A stretch of DNA of 64,000 nucleotides from Bacteroidota bacterium (GCA_013360915.1 JABWAT010000002.1:62001-126000), one strand, 5' to 3'; numbered from the stretch's first letter, positions 1-9,691 are shown. Translations and numbers: made by a program. The notes: generated from the letters alone by a model not told the origin.

Positions 1-495
1 GGTTTTCTGGGGAAAACCCACGGAGTGCAGGGATTTATCCGGGTGGTCTCGGAATGCGGATCCGATGAATGGATCCGTCCCGGACAGGTTGTGTTCACAG
101 GAAAGACCGATGGTTCTGCACGGCTGAATGAAATTGCCGAAACCAGAGAATCGGCCGATGGTGACTGGTTTATACGGTTCGAAAAGTACCAAACCCCCGA
201 AATGGCCAGACAATTGTCGGGTCTGAAGGTGTTCCTCCCGGAGGATGAAGTCCCTGAGCCGGTTGAAACGGAATGGGATGAACTGAATGGTTTCGAAATC
301 TCTGATCAGACTTCAGGTATCAGCCTGGGGACGGTTATCCGGATGGAGCCTTCACCGGCCCATCCCATGCTTGTGGTTCTTTTACATACTGAACGGGAAA
401 TCCTGATTCCGCTTGTGGAAGACTGGATCGTCACGGTGAATCCTGGAAAAAAACAGATCACCATGGCACTGCCCGATGGATTGGTTGATTCATGA
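1..495 (+). CDS. rimM: Ribosome maturation factor RimM (5' end outside window)
   Basis: RimM binds ribosomal protein S19 and helps mature the head of the 30S subunit. Frame 1 is open from the first base, and its first residues (GFLGKTHGVQGF) match the N-terminal RimM signature, so the true start is upstream. A GTG at position 25 would cut into that signature and is rejected. The 164 visible residues include the N-terminal RimM domain and a C-terminal PRC-barrel-like part with the usual PHPMLVV-like stretch (here AHPMLVVLL). The stop overlaps trmD by 4 bp (ATGA), as expected for the common rpsP-rimM-trmD-rplS operon. Seen: motif, frame, overlap. Known: function. Confidence 0.93.
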   Translation, partial: GFLGKTHGVQGFIRVVSECGSDEWIRPGQVVFTGKTDGSARLNEIAETRESADGDWFIRFEKYQTPEMARQLSGLKVFLPEDEVPEPVETEWDELNGFEISDQTSGISLGTVIRMEPSPAHPMLVVLLHTEREILIPLVEDWIVTVNPGKKQITMALPDGLVDS

Positions 496-1169
496 TCCGG
501 ATCGATATCCTGACCGGAATCCCCGGTTTACTTGAAAGCCCGTTGAATCATTCAATCATTGGACGGTCTGTCCGGTCCGGACTGGCCGATATCCGGATAC
601 ACAATCTGCATGATTACACGCATGACAAGTACCGGACCATTGATGATTATGCCTTTGGCGGGCAGCCAGGAATGGTTCTGAAACCGGAACCCATTTTTGA
701 ATGCCTCGACCAGCTTACATCGGAACGCCACTATGACGAAATCATCTTCATGACACCCGATGGAGTCACTTTTAATCAGTCGGCTGCCAACGAATTGTCC
801 ATGAAGCAGAACCTGATCTTTATTGCAGGGCATTACAAGGGAGTCGATCAGCGAGTCAGGGATCATTGGGTAACCCGTGAAATCAGTATTGGCGATTATG
901 TGCTTACCGGTGGCGAATTACCGGCGCTCGTGGTGATCGATGGCTTAATCCGGTTGATTCCAGGTGCGCTGGGTGACTCAGAATCGGCATTGAATGATAG
1001 TTTTCAAACACCTCTGCTCGATGCACCGGTCTACACCAGACCGGCATCTTACCGGGGAATGAACGTTCCGGATGTGCTCAGGAGCGGAGATCATAAAAAA
1101 ATACAGGACTGGCAAACTCAGCAATCGCTGAAAAAAACGGCAGAACGCCGGCCGGATCTTTTAAAGTAA
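492..1169 (+). CDS. trmD: tRNA (guanine-37-N1)-methyltransferase
   Basis: TrmD methylates G37 next to the anticodon of tRNAs that read CNN and prevents +1 frameshifting; the donor is S-adenosylmethionine. At 225 aa the length is normal for the family. SPOUT trefoil-knot motifs are visible: [10 protein letters not shown] (residues 52-61), [10 protein letters not shown] (113-122) and [12 protein letters not shown] (133-144). The C-terminal part has the typical [16 protein letters not shown] stretch followed by SGDHKKI. The start ATG overlaps the rimM stop, which implies translational coupling. Nothing unusual. Confidence 0.98.
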   Translation: MIRIDILTGIPGLLESPLNHSIIGRSVRSGLADIRIHNLHDYTHDKYRTIDDYAFGGQPGMVLKPEPIFECLDQLTSERHYDEIIFMTPDGVTFNQSAANELSMKQNLIFIAGHYKGVDQRVRDHWVTREISIGDYVLTGGELPALVVIDGLIRLIPGALGDSESALNDSFQTPLLDAPVYTRPASYRGMNVPDVLRSGDHKKIQDWQTQQSLKKTAERRPDLLK

Positions 1170-1197
1170 AGACAGTGTTACAGAAGGAGTGATGAAA

Positions 1198-1545
1198 ATG
1201 GAAAAAATTCAACTGGTTGAAGCAACCCAGATGAAGACCGATTTCCCCGATCTGCGGATTGGTGATACCGTAAATGTCAATGTACGGGTTATTGAAGGTG
1301 ATAAGGAACGGATTCAGGTGTATTCCGGAATCGTGATCAAAATGAAGGGAAGTGGTCTTTCCGAAACCTTTACCGTTCGCAAAATGTCGAATGGGGTCGG
1401 AGTTGAGCGTATTTTCCCGAAACACTCACCGCGGATCGCCGGTGTCGAAGTGGTTCGCCATGGTAAAGTCCGTCGCGCCAAACTGTACTATCTGCGTGAT
1501 CTGACTGGTAAAGCATCCAGAATTAAAGAAAAAATCAACGTCTGA
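1198..1545 (+). CDS. rplS: 50S ribosomal protein L19
   Basis: L19 sits at the 30S-50S interface. The sequence shows the family core [21 protein letters not shown], then [13 protein letters not shown] and [12 protein letters not shown]. Possible starts are GTG 1189, ATG 1192 and ATG 1198. The Shine-Dalgarno AAGGAG at 1184-1189 is 8 nt from ATG 1198 but too close to the other two, so 1198 is chosen (115 aa, the usual L19 length). It is the third gene of the rimM-trmD-rplS operon; mqnE begins 9 nt after its stop and may be read from the same transcript. Confidence 0.97.
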   Translation: MEKIQLVEATQMKTDFPDLRIGDTVNVNVRVIEGDKERIQVYSGIVIKMKGSGLSETFTVRKMSNGVGVERIFPKHSPRIAGVEVVRHGKVRRAKLYYLRDLTGKASRIKEKINV

Positions 1546-1554
1546 GGTAGGTGA

Positions 1555-2667
1555 ATGCCGGTTCCGGATTTTCTGATCGGTGAAAAAATCAACCAGGCTG
1601 GCCTGGAAGATATTTACCGTAAACTGGAAACAGGTGACCGGCTTTCCCGTGAGGATGGCGTACGACTGTTTGAACATCCCGATTTTAATACGGTTGGGAT
1701 GCTGGCGAACCTGGTTCGCGAAAAAAAACATGGTAATGTCACCTACTTCGTAAAAAATCAGAACATCAATTATTCCAATTATTGTGTTCTGAACTGCTCT
1801 TTCTGCGGCTTTAAACGAAAACCGGGTCAGGAAGGCGGCTACACTTTTCAGATTGATGAAATTGTGAAAAAAGTGGCCACTGAGGCTCGGTTTGGTGTTC
1901 ATGAACTCCACATGGTCGGGGGTCTTCACCCCGATATGCCCTATTCCTGGTATATTGACTTACTGCGCCAGATTAAACAATCCAATCCTGAAGTTTACAT
2001 CAAAGCCTTTACCATGATCGAAATCGATCATCTGGCAAGGCTGTCCGGAAAAACTCACCATCAGGTGCTTTCCGAACTGAAAGAGGCTGGTCTGGATTGT
2101 ATGCCCGGCGGAGGGGCCGAGATTTTTGCCCCGAGAGTCAGAACCAAACTGTGTCCTGAAAAGGAAACCGGTGCGGAGTGGCTCCAGATCGCAAAAACCG
2201 CTCACCAGCTCGGCATCAGAACGAACGCCACCATGCTGTACGGTCATATCGAAAATTTTGAAGACCGCGTGGATCACATGCTTGATCTGCGCCAGCTTCA
2301 GGATGAAACCGGCGGATTCTTCGCCTTTATTCCTCTGCCTTATCAGCCCAACACCCCGGGATTCAGTGGCGACTGGACCTCTGGAATTGATAATCTGAGA
2401 ACGCTGGCAGTTGCACGTCTCCTTCTCGATAATTTTGATCATATCAAGTGCTTCTGGATCATGAACTCAAGCCAGATCGCACAGCTGTCGATGTACTACG
2501 GGGTGGATGATATTGATGGTACGGTGACCAACTACACCATTACCAAAACAGCAGGCATCAACGATTCAGTCAGCATGACTCAGAATCAGATCATCAAGCT
2601 GATCCGGGATGCAGGTCGTGATCCTGTTGAACGGAACGCCATGTATCACGTCGTTCAGACCTTCTGA
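1555..2667 (+). CDS. mqnE: Aminofutalosine synthase (radical SAM)
   Basis: MqnE joins the MqnA product (3-[(1-carboxyvinyl)oxy]benzoate) to the adenosyl part of SAM to give 6-amino-6-deoxyfutalosine in the futalosine route to menaquinone. The 370-aa protein has the radical-SAM cysteines C77-x3-C81-x2-C84 for a 4Fe-4S cluster, the family stretch GLDCMPGGGAEIF, and TNATMLYGHIENFEDRVDHM followed by LQDETGGFFAFIPL. The TMLYGHIE form separates MqnE from MqnC, which has a TMMFG-type stretch there. mqnA lies next to it. The cells are therefore expected to respire with menaquinone. The other pathway genes (mqnB, C, D) are not in the window. Confidence 0.93.
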   Translation: MPVPDFLIGEKINQAGLEDIYRKLETGDRLSREDGVRLFEHPDFNTVGMLANLVREKKHGNVTYFVKNQNINYSNYCVLNCSFCGFKRKPGQEGGYTFQIDEIVKKVATEARFGVHELHMVGGLHPDMPYSWYIDLLRQIKQSNPEVYIKAFTMIEIDHLARLSGKTHHQVLSELKEAGLDCMPGGGAEIFAPRVRTKLCPEKETGAEWLQIAKTAHQLGIRTNATMLYGHIENFEDRVDHMLDLRQLQDETGGFFAFIPLPYQPNTPGFSGDWTSGIDNLRTLAVARLLLDNFDHIKCFWIMNSSQIAQLSMYYGVDDIDGTVTNYTITKTAGINDSVSMTQNQIIKLIRDAGRDPVERNAMYHVVQTF

Positions 2668-2686
2668 AACAGAAAGGATCCGGCTC

Positions 2687-3532
2687 TTGTCTTCCCCCCG
2701 CCTCTACGGGGCATCCTGGTTCCTGAATACCCGTCCGATGATTTACGGGTTCAGGAATGATCCCTGGTTCGCCGATAAAATCTCCCTCCGGCTCGATCTT
2801 CCCTGGGAAAGCGATCAATTGCTCGAAGCAGGAAAAGTACGGGTTGCACAAATCCCATCCATTGAATTTGCCAGAAAATCAGCAAAGTATGAACTGATTC
2901 CGGCCGGTTGTATCAGCAGTCCGGGACCGGTCCGCAGTGTGATGTTGTTTTTCAACGAGGCTTTGACTTCTATCCGAACCGTGGCGGTAGACACCAGTTC
3001 ACGCACATCGGTGATGCTCATGCGCCTGATTCTGAAGGAGAAGTTCGGAGTGACCCCCGAACTGGTTCCGATGGCCCCCGATCCGGTCGCCATGCTTCAG
3101 AAAACCGATGCAGCCCTCCTGATCGGTGACACAGCTTTGAAAACCACGCTGTCCAATCCGCATAGTCTGGATCTGGCCGAGGAATGGATGGATCTGACAG
3201 GATTGCCATTTGTATTTGCGGTGTGGGCCGCCAGACGGGAAGGTTCTGATCAGACTGATGTGGAGTACCTGAACCGGTCCCTGGAAATGGGTCTCGACCA
3301 TCTCGATGAGATTGCCAATTCATTTGTGAAAGAATCAGGATGGGGAGCCGATGCAGCCTTTTTCCATTCCTATCTGTCAGAATCGATCCGGTATCCGTTA
3401 AATGAAGAGGCCGAGGCCGGCCTGGCGGAATTTTTCAGACTGGCCTTTATGCACGGCTATCTGGAAGACATCCCCGAAATCAGAAAAACCGGCGATCATG
3501 GGAAAATTTACACGCCCGCCGGCCTGAACTGA
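2687..3532 (+). CDS. mqnA: Chorismate dehydratase
   Basis: MqnA removes water from chorismate to form 3-[(1-carboxyvinyl)oxy]benzoate, the first committed step of futalosine-dependent menaquinone synthesis. The fold is of the periplasmic-binding-protein type. Visible family features are an early YGASWFLNTRPMIYGF, then QIPSIEFARK, VAVDTSSRTSVML and DAALLIGDTAL. The open frame runs back into mqnE, but the family starts just before the first of these stretches. TTG 2687, preceded by AAAGG at 2673-2677, is the most likely start (281 aa). The gene ends 1 bp before the converging gmhA stop, so no terminator separates them. Confidence 0.9.
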   Translation: MSSPRLYGASWFLNTRPMIYGFRNDPWFADKISLRLDLPWESDQLLEAGKVRVAQIPSIEFARKSAKYELIPAGCISSPGPVRSVMLFFNEALTSIRTVAVDTSSRTSVMLMRLILKEKFGVTPELVPMAPDPVAMLQKTDAALLIGDTALKTTLSNPHSLDLAEEWMDLTGLPFVFAVWAARREGSDQTDVEYLNRSLEMGLDHLDEIANSFVKESGWGADAAFFHSYLSESIRYPLNEEAEAGLAEFFRLAFMHGYLEDIPEIRKTGDHGKIYTPAGLN

Positions 3533-3533
3533 C

Positions 3534-4124
3534 TTAACTGTAAAGGGTTTCTTCCACCATCTGGACAATGATATGACCGATGGTGATGTGGGTTTCCTGA
3601 ACGTGATTTGATCCGTTCCAGGGAACAATGACGGACTCATCGCAAAGTGGTGGCATTTTTCCACCGTTTCCTCCCAGCAAACCAATCACTTTCATCCCGT
3701 GTGCGCGTGCATAAACCATTGCCCGGATGACATTTTCAGAATTGCCCGATGTGGAAAGTCCCAACAACACATCTCCGGGCCGTCCGAGGGCTTCCACCAT
3801 CCGTTGGAAGGTATTTTCGAAACCGATGTCATTGGGTCCGGCGGTCATGGCTGAACTGTCGGTGGTCAGCGCAATGGCTGGAAGAGCCGGCCGGTCGAAG
3901 GAACCGCGATACCGGATGGTAAATTCGGTGGCAATGTGCTGACTGTCTGATGCCGACCCTCCGTTACCGCAGATCAGAAGCTTACCCCCGGACCGGAATG
4001 CATCTGTAATCAGATCAGCCATCCGGATGATGGTTTCAGTGTCTTTTCCGGCCACCTGCATTTTTACTTCACAGGATTGACGGAAACTTTGCTGGACGAA
4101 CTCTTGCTTGTTTTTCATATTCAT
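3534..4124 (-). CDS. gmhA: Sedoheptulose-7-phosphate isomerase
   Basis: GmhA converts sedoheptulose 7-phosphate to D-glycero-D-manno-heptose 7-phosphate, the first step toward the heptose of LPS inner core or other heptosylated glycans. The 196-aa SIS-domain protein shows CGNGGSASDSQHIATEF (phosphate and zinc site), LTTDSSAMTA, STSGNSENVIRA and ETHITIGHIIVQMVE, all matching GmhA. ATG 4124 overlaps the end of the GGGP synthase gene by 4 bp, so the two are probably coupled. The remaining heptose genes are not in this window. Confidence 0.93.
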   Translation of the reverse strand: MNMKNKQEFVQQSFRQSCEVKMQVAGKDTETIIRMADLITDAFRSGGKLLICGNGGSASDSQHIATEFTIRYRGSFDRPALPAIALTTDSSAMTAGPNDIGFENTFQRMVEALGRPGDVLLGLSTSGNSENVIRAMVYARAHGMKVIGLLGGNGGKMPPLCDESVIVPWNGSNHVQETHITIGHIIVQMVEETLYS

Positions 4125-4864
4125 GCCTTAATTGCGTGGGCGAAATTGGCGACCTGCTGGTAGCCAGCTTGTTTTTCAAAATGGGTTCCGATAACGATAA
4201 CCGAGGCACCGGCGTTGACTTTTTGCCGTGCCACTTCGGGTGTCCTGATTCCGCCGCCAACCCATACAGGCAGGTTGGTTACCTGTCTGACAGCAGTGAT
4301 GATACTGTCAGGCACGGGTTCATCTGCACCCGATCCGCCTTCCAGATACAGCTGTTTCAGTCCAAGATAATCGGCGGCCAGTGCATGTGCAGCCGCAATG
4401 TCGGGTTTGTTATTCGGGATCGGGAAACTGTTGCTCATGTAGGAAGCCGACGTCGGCCGTCCGGATTCAATAAGCATGTATCCGGTGGAAATGGGTTCCA
4501 GTTTCAGTTGCTTCAGAATCGGACTCACGATCACATGGTTTCCGATCAGATAATCTGCATTCCGTCCGCTGATAAGAGAAAGAAACAGCAGGGCATCTGC
4601 CTCTGCCGATACCTGCATGATAGACCCGGGGAAAATGACAACGGGCAGGGTCGTGTTTTCTTTTAATTGTCTGATCACCGGATTCAGCCGGTCGGTGGTG
4701 AGCAAACTGCCGCCGACCAGGATGAGATCGGCCCCAAGTGAAGCCGCATCTTTGGCAAATGTAGTCAGGGCATCCGGGACCAATTTGTCTGGATCAATCA
4801 GAACAGCCAGCTGCGGCCGGCCATTCTGATGGTGTTTCAGAATTCGTTCGTAGATGCCAGACAT
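4121..4864 (-). CDS. Geranylgeranylglyceryl phosphate synthase, group II (PcrB/GGGPS family)
   Basis: This TIM-barrel prenyltransferase family joins geranylgeranyl diphosphate to sn-glycerol 1-phosphate through an ether bond. It is best known from archaeal lipid synthesis, but group II enzymes occur in Bacteroidetes and relatives. Family stretches seen in the 247 aa are LAVLIDPDKL, LILVGGSLLT, VVIFPGSIMQVS, ISTGYMLIESGRPTSA, the YLEGGSGA phosphate loop and VWVGGGIRTPE. It lies between alaS and gmhA with both junctions overlapping. The bacterial product and its role are not settled. Other members use heptaprenyl diphosphate (PcrB); the TGYMLIESGRPT stretch favours the GGGPS side. Confidence 0.88.
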   Translation of the reverse strand: MSGIYERILKHHQNGRPQLAVLIDPDKLVPDALTTFAKDAASLGADLILVGGSLLTTDRLNPVIRQLKENTTLPVVIFPGSIMQVSAEADALLFLSLISGRNADYLIGNHVIVSPILKQLKLEPISTGYMLIESGRPTSASYMSNSFPIPNNKPDIAAAHALAADYLGLKQLYLEGGSGADEPVPDSIITAVRQVTNLPVWVGGGIRTPEVARQKVNAGASVIVIGTHFEKQAGYQQVANFAHAIKA

Positions 4865-7491
4865 CAGGCAGTCAGTCCCTGCAGAACAGAGGGAAGGGAA
4901 TCAAGTGCTGTCTTCAGTTTAGCCACCGACTTGCCTCCTGCAGTGGCAAGGTGGGGTTTTCCACCTCCGTTTCCATCGACAAGTCTGGCAAGTTCACCAA
5001 CCAGTTTACCTGCCTGAACCTTTTTAGCCACCAGATCATCGGTGACCACTGCCACCAGCATGACTTTCTCGTCGAGCACCGAAGCCAGAACACCAATTCC
5101 GTTGGTCTTCAGCTTTTCACGCAGATAGTCTCCAGCCGATTTCAGTTCATCCATGGATCCGACCGTAATCTGACCAGTTACGGTTCGCATACCATTAAAC
5201 AGAACAGGAACGGCCAGTAAAGAATCGATCTGAGCCTTGGCAAGCTGCAAACGCAGGTCGGATACCAGCTTGTCCTTCATTTTCGATTCGTTAACAAGGT
5301 GCAGAACGGCACCCGGCAGATCAGCCGGTTTCAGACTTAGTTGATGACTCAGATGGGTAACCAGCTGACGTTCCTCATCGGCTAGTGCATCGGCTGCATC
5401 ACCGGTAATGGCCTCAATCCGACGGACACCTGCTGCCACTGAGCTTTCACTGGTAATCCTGAACAATCCGACCTCGGCGGTGTTTGTCAGGTGGGTTCCC
5501 CCGCACAATTCCTTCGAAAAATCACCAATGGTGATGACACGGACTTCATTGCCATATTTTTCACCAAAAAGAGCCATGGCCCCGGCCGATTGGGCTGCAT
5601 CAAAACTCATGTGATCGATGGCAAGGGGCACCGATTTCCTGATTTCCCGCCGGACGATGGATTCAATTTCTTTCAGTTGGAGGTCGGTGACCTTTTCAAA
5701 ATGGGAAAAGTCGAATCGCAGCCGATCGGGTGCAACCAATGAACCAGCCTGCCGGACGTGCTCACCCAGAACCTGACGGAGTGCGGCATGCAGCAGGTGC
5801 GTGGCCGTGTGGTTTCTGGCCGTATTCATCCGGTCGGTCAGATTCACCACGGCCTTCAGAGGTGTGTGTTCCATTCCGGATGGGAAGGATTCCAGGAAAT
5901 GGACAATCCGGTCCTCCGATTTCTGAGTGTCCACCACCGGATAGCGGGTACCATCCACTTCAAAAAAACCGTTATCTCCCACCTGTCCGCCCGATTCGGC
6001 GTAGAAAGGAGTTTTATCCAGAACAATTTCAGTCAGGTTTGGACCTTTTCTGATTTCACGGATCAGGCAGCCTTCCATCGTGATACTGGTATAACCATGA
6101 AAGGCTGAATGTGCCCCTTTTGAAACCGTGGTGAAAGGTTCTGACCCCATCTGATAAGTGGCCGAAAATTTGCCGGCACGGCGGGCACGTTCTTTCTGTT
6201 CACTCATGAGCTGGTCGAATCCAGCCTCATCCAGCTGAAGCGCATTTTCAAGAGCCATTAAACGGGTCAGGTCCGGCGGGAAACCATAGGTATCGTAGAG
6301 TTTAAAGGCGTCGGCACCCGGAAAGACGGAAGCCCCGGACGCTTTCAGGCCGGCTGCAACCTGTTCAAACAGCTGAATGCCGCGATCGAGGGCTGCATTA
6401 AACGATTCTTCTTCGGCCTTGATCACCCGTTCAACATGTTGCTGACGGTTTCTGATTTCGGGGAAGACATCTCCCATGGTGTCGGCCAGGGTTCCAACCA
6501 ACCGGTAAAGGAATGGCTCGGTAAACCCCAGTTTCCGTCCGAAGCGGGAGGCCCGGCGCAAAATCCGTCTGATGACATAACCTCTGCCATCGTTCGAAGG
6601 CACCACCCCGTCTGCAATGGAAAAACTGACCGAACGGATATGATCGGCAATCACACGGAACGGAACCTGGTTGTCTCCTTCATATGGTTTTCCGGAGAGG
6701 ACGGACAGCTTGTCGAGAATGGGTGTAAAAATATCCGTATCATAATTGCTGCGTTTTTTCTGAATCACGCAGGTGATCCGCTCGAAACCCATGCCGGTAT
6801 CGACATGCTTGGCCGGCAACTCTTCCAGAGAACCATCGGGCTTCCGGTTGTACTGAATAAATACCAGATTCCACAATTCGATGTACCGGCCGCAGGGACC
6901 GTTGACAGAGCAGGTATGGTCAATGTGTTTTTTATCACAGGCATCGGGTCCAAGATCGATATGGATTTCGGAGCAAGGTCCGCAGGGACCGGTATCACCC
7001 ATTTCCCAGAAGTTTTCCTTTTCTCCGAACTTTGAGATGTGTTCGTGGGGGATATCGGTGAGGGTTTTCCAGAGTTCAAGAGCCTCATCGTCGGTTTTAT
7101 AAACCGTGGCGTACAACTTATCCTTTGGAAGCTTCCAGACTTCTGTGAACAACTCCCATGCCCATGAGATGGCTTCCTTTTTGTAATAATCACCAAAGGA
7201 CCAGTTTCCGAGCATTTCGAAAAACGTATGGTGGTAGGTGTCTAAACCCACTTCTTCCAGATCATTGTGCTTTCCCGATACCCGGATACATTTTTGTGTG
7301 TCGGCTGCACGTGTGTAGGATCTCGATCCCTTTCCAAGGAAAACATCCTTGAATTGGTTCATCCCGGCATTGGTAAACAGCAGGGTCGGATCCTCAAACG
7401 GGACAACCGGGGCACTGGCGACGATGGTGTGCTGCCTGGACCGGAAGAAATCGAGGAAAGCCTGGCGAACATCTCTTGATGTGGGTGTCAT
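4864..7491 (-). CDS. alaS: Alanyl-tRNA synthetase
   Basis: AlaS charges tRNA-Ala and edits misacylated Ser or Gly. At 875 aa it is full length. The N-terminal class II catalytic domain begins RQAFLDFFRSRQHTIV and contains FTNAGMNQFKD and MGDTGPCGPCSEIH. The editing domain has the zinc-binding HTATHLLH (near residue 570) and CGGTHL (near 670). The C-terminal part contains the glycine-rich VDGNGGGKPHLA stretch of the C-Ala domain. It appears to be the first gene of the alaS-GGGPS-gmhA unit; its promoter should lie in the 131-bp gap before the Yip1 gene. Confidence 0.98.
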   Translation of the reverse strand: MTPTSRDVRQAFLDFFRSRQHTIVASAPVVPFEDPTLLFTNAGMNQFKDVFLGKGSRSYTRAADTQKCIRVSGKHNDLEEVGLDTYHHTFFEMLGNWSFGDYYKKEAISWAWELFTEVWKLPKDKLYATVYKTDDEALELWKTLTDIPHEHISKFGEKENFWEMGDTGPCGPCSEIHIDLGPDACDKKHIDHTCSVNGPCGRYIELWNLVFIQYNRKPDGSLEELPAKHVDTGMGFERITCVIQKKRSNYDTDIFTPILDKLSVLSGKPYEGDNQVPFRVIADHIRSVSFSIADGVVPSNDGRGYVIRRILRRASRFGRKLGFTEPFLYRLVGTLADTMGDVFPEIRNRQQHVERVIKAEEESFNAALDRGIQLFEQVAAGLKASGASVFPGADAFKLYDTYGFPPDLTRLMALENALQLDEAGFDQLMSEQKERARRAGKFSATYQMGSEPFTTVSKGAHSAFHGYTSITMEGCLIREIRKGPNLTEIVLDKTPFYAESGGQVGDNGFFEVDGTRYPVVDTQKSEDRIVHFLESFPSGMEHTPLKAVVNLTDRMNTARNHTATHLLHAALRQVLGEHVRQAGSLVAPDRLRFDFSHFEKVTDLQLKEIESIVRREIRKSVPLAIDHMSFDAAQSAGAMALFGEKYGNEVRVITIGDFSKELCGGTHLTNTAEVGLFRITSESSVAAGVRRIEAITGDAADALADEERQLVTHLSHQLSLKPADLPGAVLHLVNESKMKDKLVSDLRLQLAKAQIDSLLAVPVLFNGMRTVTGQITVGSMDELKSAGDYLREKLKTNGIGVLASVLDEKVMLVAVVTDDLVAKKVQAGKLVGELARLVDGNGGGKPHLATAGGKSVAKLKTALDSLPSVLQGLTA

Positions 7492-7622
7492 AATCAGATT
7501 TACTTCAGATTTTGATAGGTATTGTATGTGAAATTCTATAAATTTTGTAATCCCGTAAAAACCCGGGAAAAACCAAAAAGATAAAAAAAACCTGCAAGGG
7601 ATTCAATTTAAAGGAAACTCCT
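7492..7622. promoter_or_regulatory. Divergent intergenic region alaS / Yip1 gene
   Basis: This 131-bp AT-rich gap separates divergently transcribed alaS (-) and the Yip1 protein (+), so it must hold both promoters. A stretch at about 7548-7556 (TAAATTTTG) is one base longer than the Bacteroidetes -7 consensus TAnnTTTG and is only suggestive. AAAGGA at 7611-7616 is a suitable ribosome-binding site for the + strand gene. No hairpin or repeat is evident. Confidence 0.5.
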
Positions 7623-8342
7623 ATGACCTTACTGGACAGACTGATCAACCTCTTTTCATCTCCCGGCTCTGCTTTTGACGGATTGGATGAGAAACCCCTG
7701 ACTGCCGGCACTGTGGTGTTGGTGATTTCAGTTACGATTGTCATTTCATCCCTGATGTCGGTTTGGTTTACTTCCGATCCTGATATCAGCGAACAAATGA
7801 GATCGGTTCAGATCGGGAAAATTCAAAAGCAGATAGAACAGGGAAAGATTCCGGCTGAACAAGGACAGGTGATGCTTGCCCAGATGGAGGAATTCGGTGA
7901 TTCAAACATGGCATTGGTGTTTGGCATCGTCGGGGCTGTGTTTGGTACCATCCTTTTCTTCTTCCTGATTTCTTTGTATGTGATGGTGATGGCCAAATTT
8001 ATCGGGACCGTTGAACAATACCCCTTCAGTCTGGCCATGAGCGTCACTGCCATCGGATTTATGTTCGGATGGGTTCAGAGTCTGGTGGGTACCGCCATAA
8101 AAATCAGCATGGGCGACATGTATGCCTCCATCAGCCCTTATCTGGTGATATCGGAGTATGACCATTCCAACTTGGTTCATTATGTTCTGTCACAGGCCGA
8201 TTTGCTGATGATTGCCTATCTCGCTATTCTCATCATCGGATTAAAGGTGACCGCCAGAATGTCCTGGACCGGATCGGCTTTGTCAATTGCCATTCCTTAC
8301 ATGATACTTGCCTTCGTTGGGTTCGTCCTGAATTCGCTCTGA
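7623..8342 (+). CDS. Yip1-domain integral membrane protein
   Basis: The 239-aa protein has about five hydrophobic segments: near residues 27-48, 101-128, 137-157, 193-213 and 221-238. Between the first two lies a polar, helical loop rich in Gln, Glu and Lys. The N-terminal LLDRLINLFSSPGSAFDGL matches the Yip1/YIF1 family start (a short amphipathic stretch with an LFxxPxxAF-like pattern). The bacterial function of this family is unknown. It stands alone between a divergent gene and a convergent terminator, so it is probably monocistronic. Confidence 0.72.
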   Translation: MTLLDRLINLFSSPGSAFDGLDEKPLTAGTVVLVISVTIVISSLMSVWFTSDPDISEQMRSVQIGKIQKQIEQGKIPAEQGQVMLAQMEEFGDSNMALVFGIVGAVFGTILFFFLISLYVMVMAKFIGTVEQYPFSLAMSVTAIGFMFGWVQSLVGTAIKISMGDMYASISPYLVISEYDHSNLVHYVLSQADLLMIAYLAILIIGLKVTARMSWTGSALSIAIPYMILAFVGFVLNSL

Positions 8343-8350
8343 GCATAAAA

Positions 8351-8375
8351 AAAGGGTGGCTTCCGGCCACCCTTT
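8351..8375 (-). terminator. Rho-independent terminator after icd
   Basis: A perfect 10-bp stem (AAAGGGTGGC at 8351-8360 with GCCACCCTTT at 8366-8375) closes a 5-nt loop. Read on the minus strand the stem runs into a T tract (the A run at 8347-8353), so it ends icd transcription. It lies between convergent genes and could also slow transcription from the Yip1 gene, although no T run follows on the + strand. Confidence 0.85.
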
Positions 8376-8398
8376 CAGTTTCAAACACCGTTTTCGGG

Positions 8399-9655
8399 TT
8401 ACATGTTTGAGACAATGGCCTTGCCAAACTCGGAACACTTCACCTCGGTGGCACCGGTCATGAGACGGGCAAAATCGTAGGTAACCGTCTTCTTACCAAT
8501 GGTCTTTTTTAGTCCGTTGATGATCAGATCGGCCGCTTCGACCCATCCGAGATGCCGGAACATCATTTCTCCCGATAAAATGACACTGCTTGGATTCACC
8601 TTATCCTGACCAGCGTATTTGGGCGCGGTTCCGTGAGTGGCTTCAAAGATGGCATGTCCGGTCACGTAGTTGATATTGGCTCCCGGTGCAATCCCAATTC
8701 CGCCCACCTGAGCAGCCAGAGCATCCGAAATGTAATCCCCGTTCAGATTCAACGTGGCAATCACATCATACTCAGCCGGGCGAGTGAGAATTTGCTGAAG
8801 GAAATTGTCTGCAATCGCATCCTTGATCAATATTTTTCCTGCCGGGGCGTTGCCACCGCAATCGTCCCAGGAAATCACCCGGTCACCAAATTCTGCTTTG
8901 GCCAGTTCGTATCCCCATTCCCTGAAAGCCCCTTCGGTGAACTTCATGATATTGCCCTTGTGAACCAGGGTAACCGATGAACGGTTGTTTTCGATGGCAT
9001 ATCGGATGGCAGCTCTGATCAGACGCTTGGAACCTTCCTCAGATACTGGTTTGATTCCAATGCTGGAGGATTCGGGGAACCGGATCTTCTTGACACCCAT
9101 TTCCTTCTGCAGGAAATCGATGACCTTTTGTACCTCGGGGGTTCCGGCTTTCCATTCGATACCGGCATAAATATCCTCGGTATTTTCCCGGAAAATGACC
9201 ATATCAATCAGTTCCGGCTGACGGACAGGAGAGGGAACTCCATCGAAATACTGTACCGGACGTACGCAGGCATACAGGTCGAGCATCTGACGCAAAGCCA
9301 CATTGATGGACCGGATGCCACCGCCAACCGGGGTGGTCAGGGGGCCTTTGATCCCAACGATGTACTCACGGATCACTTCAAGAGTATCTTCGGGCAACCA
9401 GGTATTGGGCCCGTAAACCTCGTTGGCCTTTTCACCGGCATAAACTTCAAACCATTCAATCGATTTTTTCCCGCCATAGGCCTTTTTAACGGCTTCATCC
9501 AATACATACTGACTGGCCTTCCAGATATCTGGTCCGGTTCCATCACCCTCAATAAACGGAATGACCGGCCGGTCCGGAACCTGTATCACCCCATTTTTAA
9601 CAGTGATTTTTTCGCCGTTTGCCGGTGCTTTCAGTTTGGTGTAGTGATGGCTCAT
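8399..9655 (-). CDS. icd: Isocitrate dehydrogenase, NADP-dependent (E. coli-type)
   Basis: Icd oxidises isocitrate to 2-oxoglutarate in the TCA cycle. The 418 aa match the homodimeric bacterial type: [13 protein letters not shown] at the N terminus and [23 protein letters not shown]. Ser116 in [10 protein letters not shown] corresponds to the serine phosphorylated by AceK in E. coli. Also visible are [29 protein letters not shown], and the coenzyme region with [19 protein letters not shown]. The Lys and Tyr that favour NADP appear to lie in the following stretch, but I assign NADP by family only. A ribosome site AGGAG lies 8-10 nt before ATG 9655. Confidence 0.95.
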   Translation of the reverse strand: MSHHYTKLKAPANGEKITVKNGVIQVPDRPVIPFIEGDGTGPDIWKASQYVLDEAVKKAYGGKKSIEWFEVYAGEKANEVYGPNTWLPEDTLEVIREYIVGIKGPLTTPVGGGIRSINVALRQMLDLYACVRPVQYFDGVPSPVRQPELIDMVIFRENTEDIYAGIEWKAGTPEVQKVIDFLQKEMGVKKIRFPESSSIGIKPVSEEGSKRLIRAAIRYAIENNRSSVTLVHKGNIMKFTEGAFREWGYELAKAEFGDRVISWDDCGGNAPAGKILIKDAIADNFLQQILTRPAEYDVIATLNLNGDYISDALAAQVGGIGIAPGANINYVTGHAIFEATHGTAPKYAGQDKVNPSSVILSGEMMFRHLGWVEAADLIINGLKKTIGKKTVTYDFARLMTGATEVKCSEFGKAIVSNM

Positions 9656-9691
9656 CAGAGAGTCTCCTTCATGGAAAGTTTTTGGTTTGGT

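Noticed and set aside
4136-4666. Open frame of 176 codons on the + strand
   Set aside because: Antisense shadow of the GGGP synthase gene, which has clear family motifs.
6436-7035. Open frame of 199 codons on the + strand
   Set aside because: Antisense to the alaS catalytic domain.
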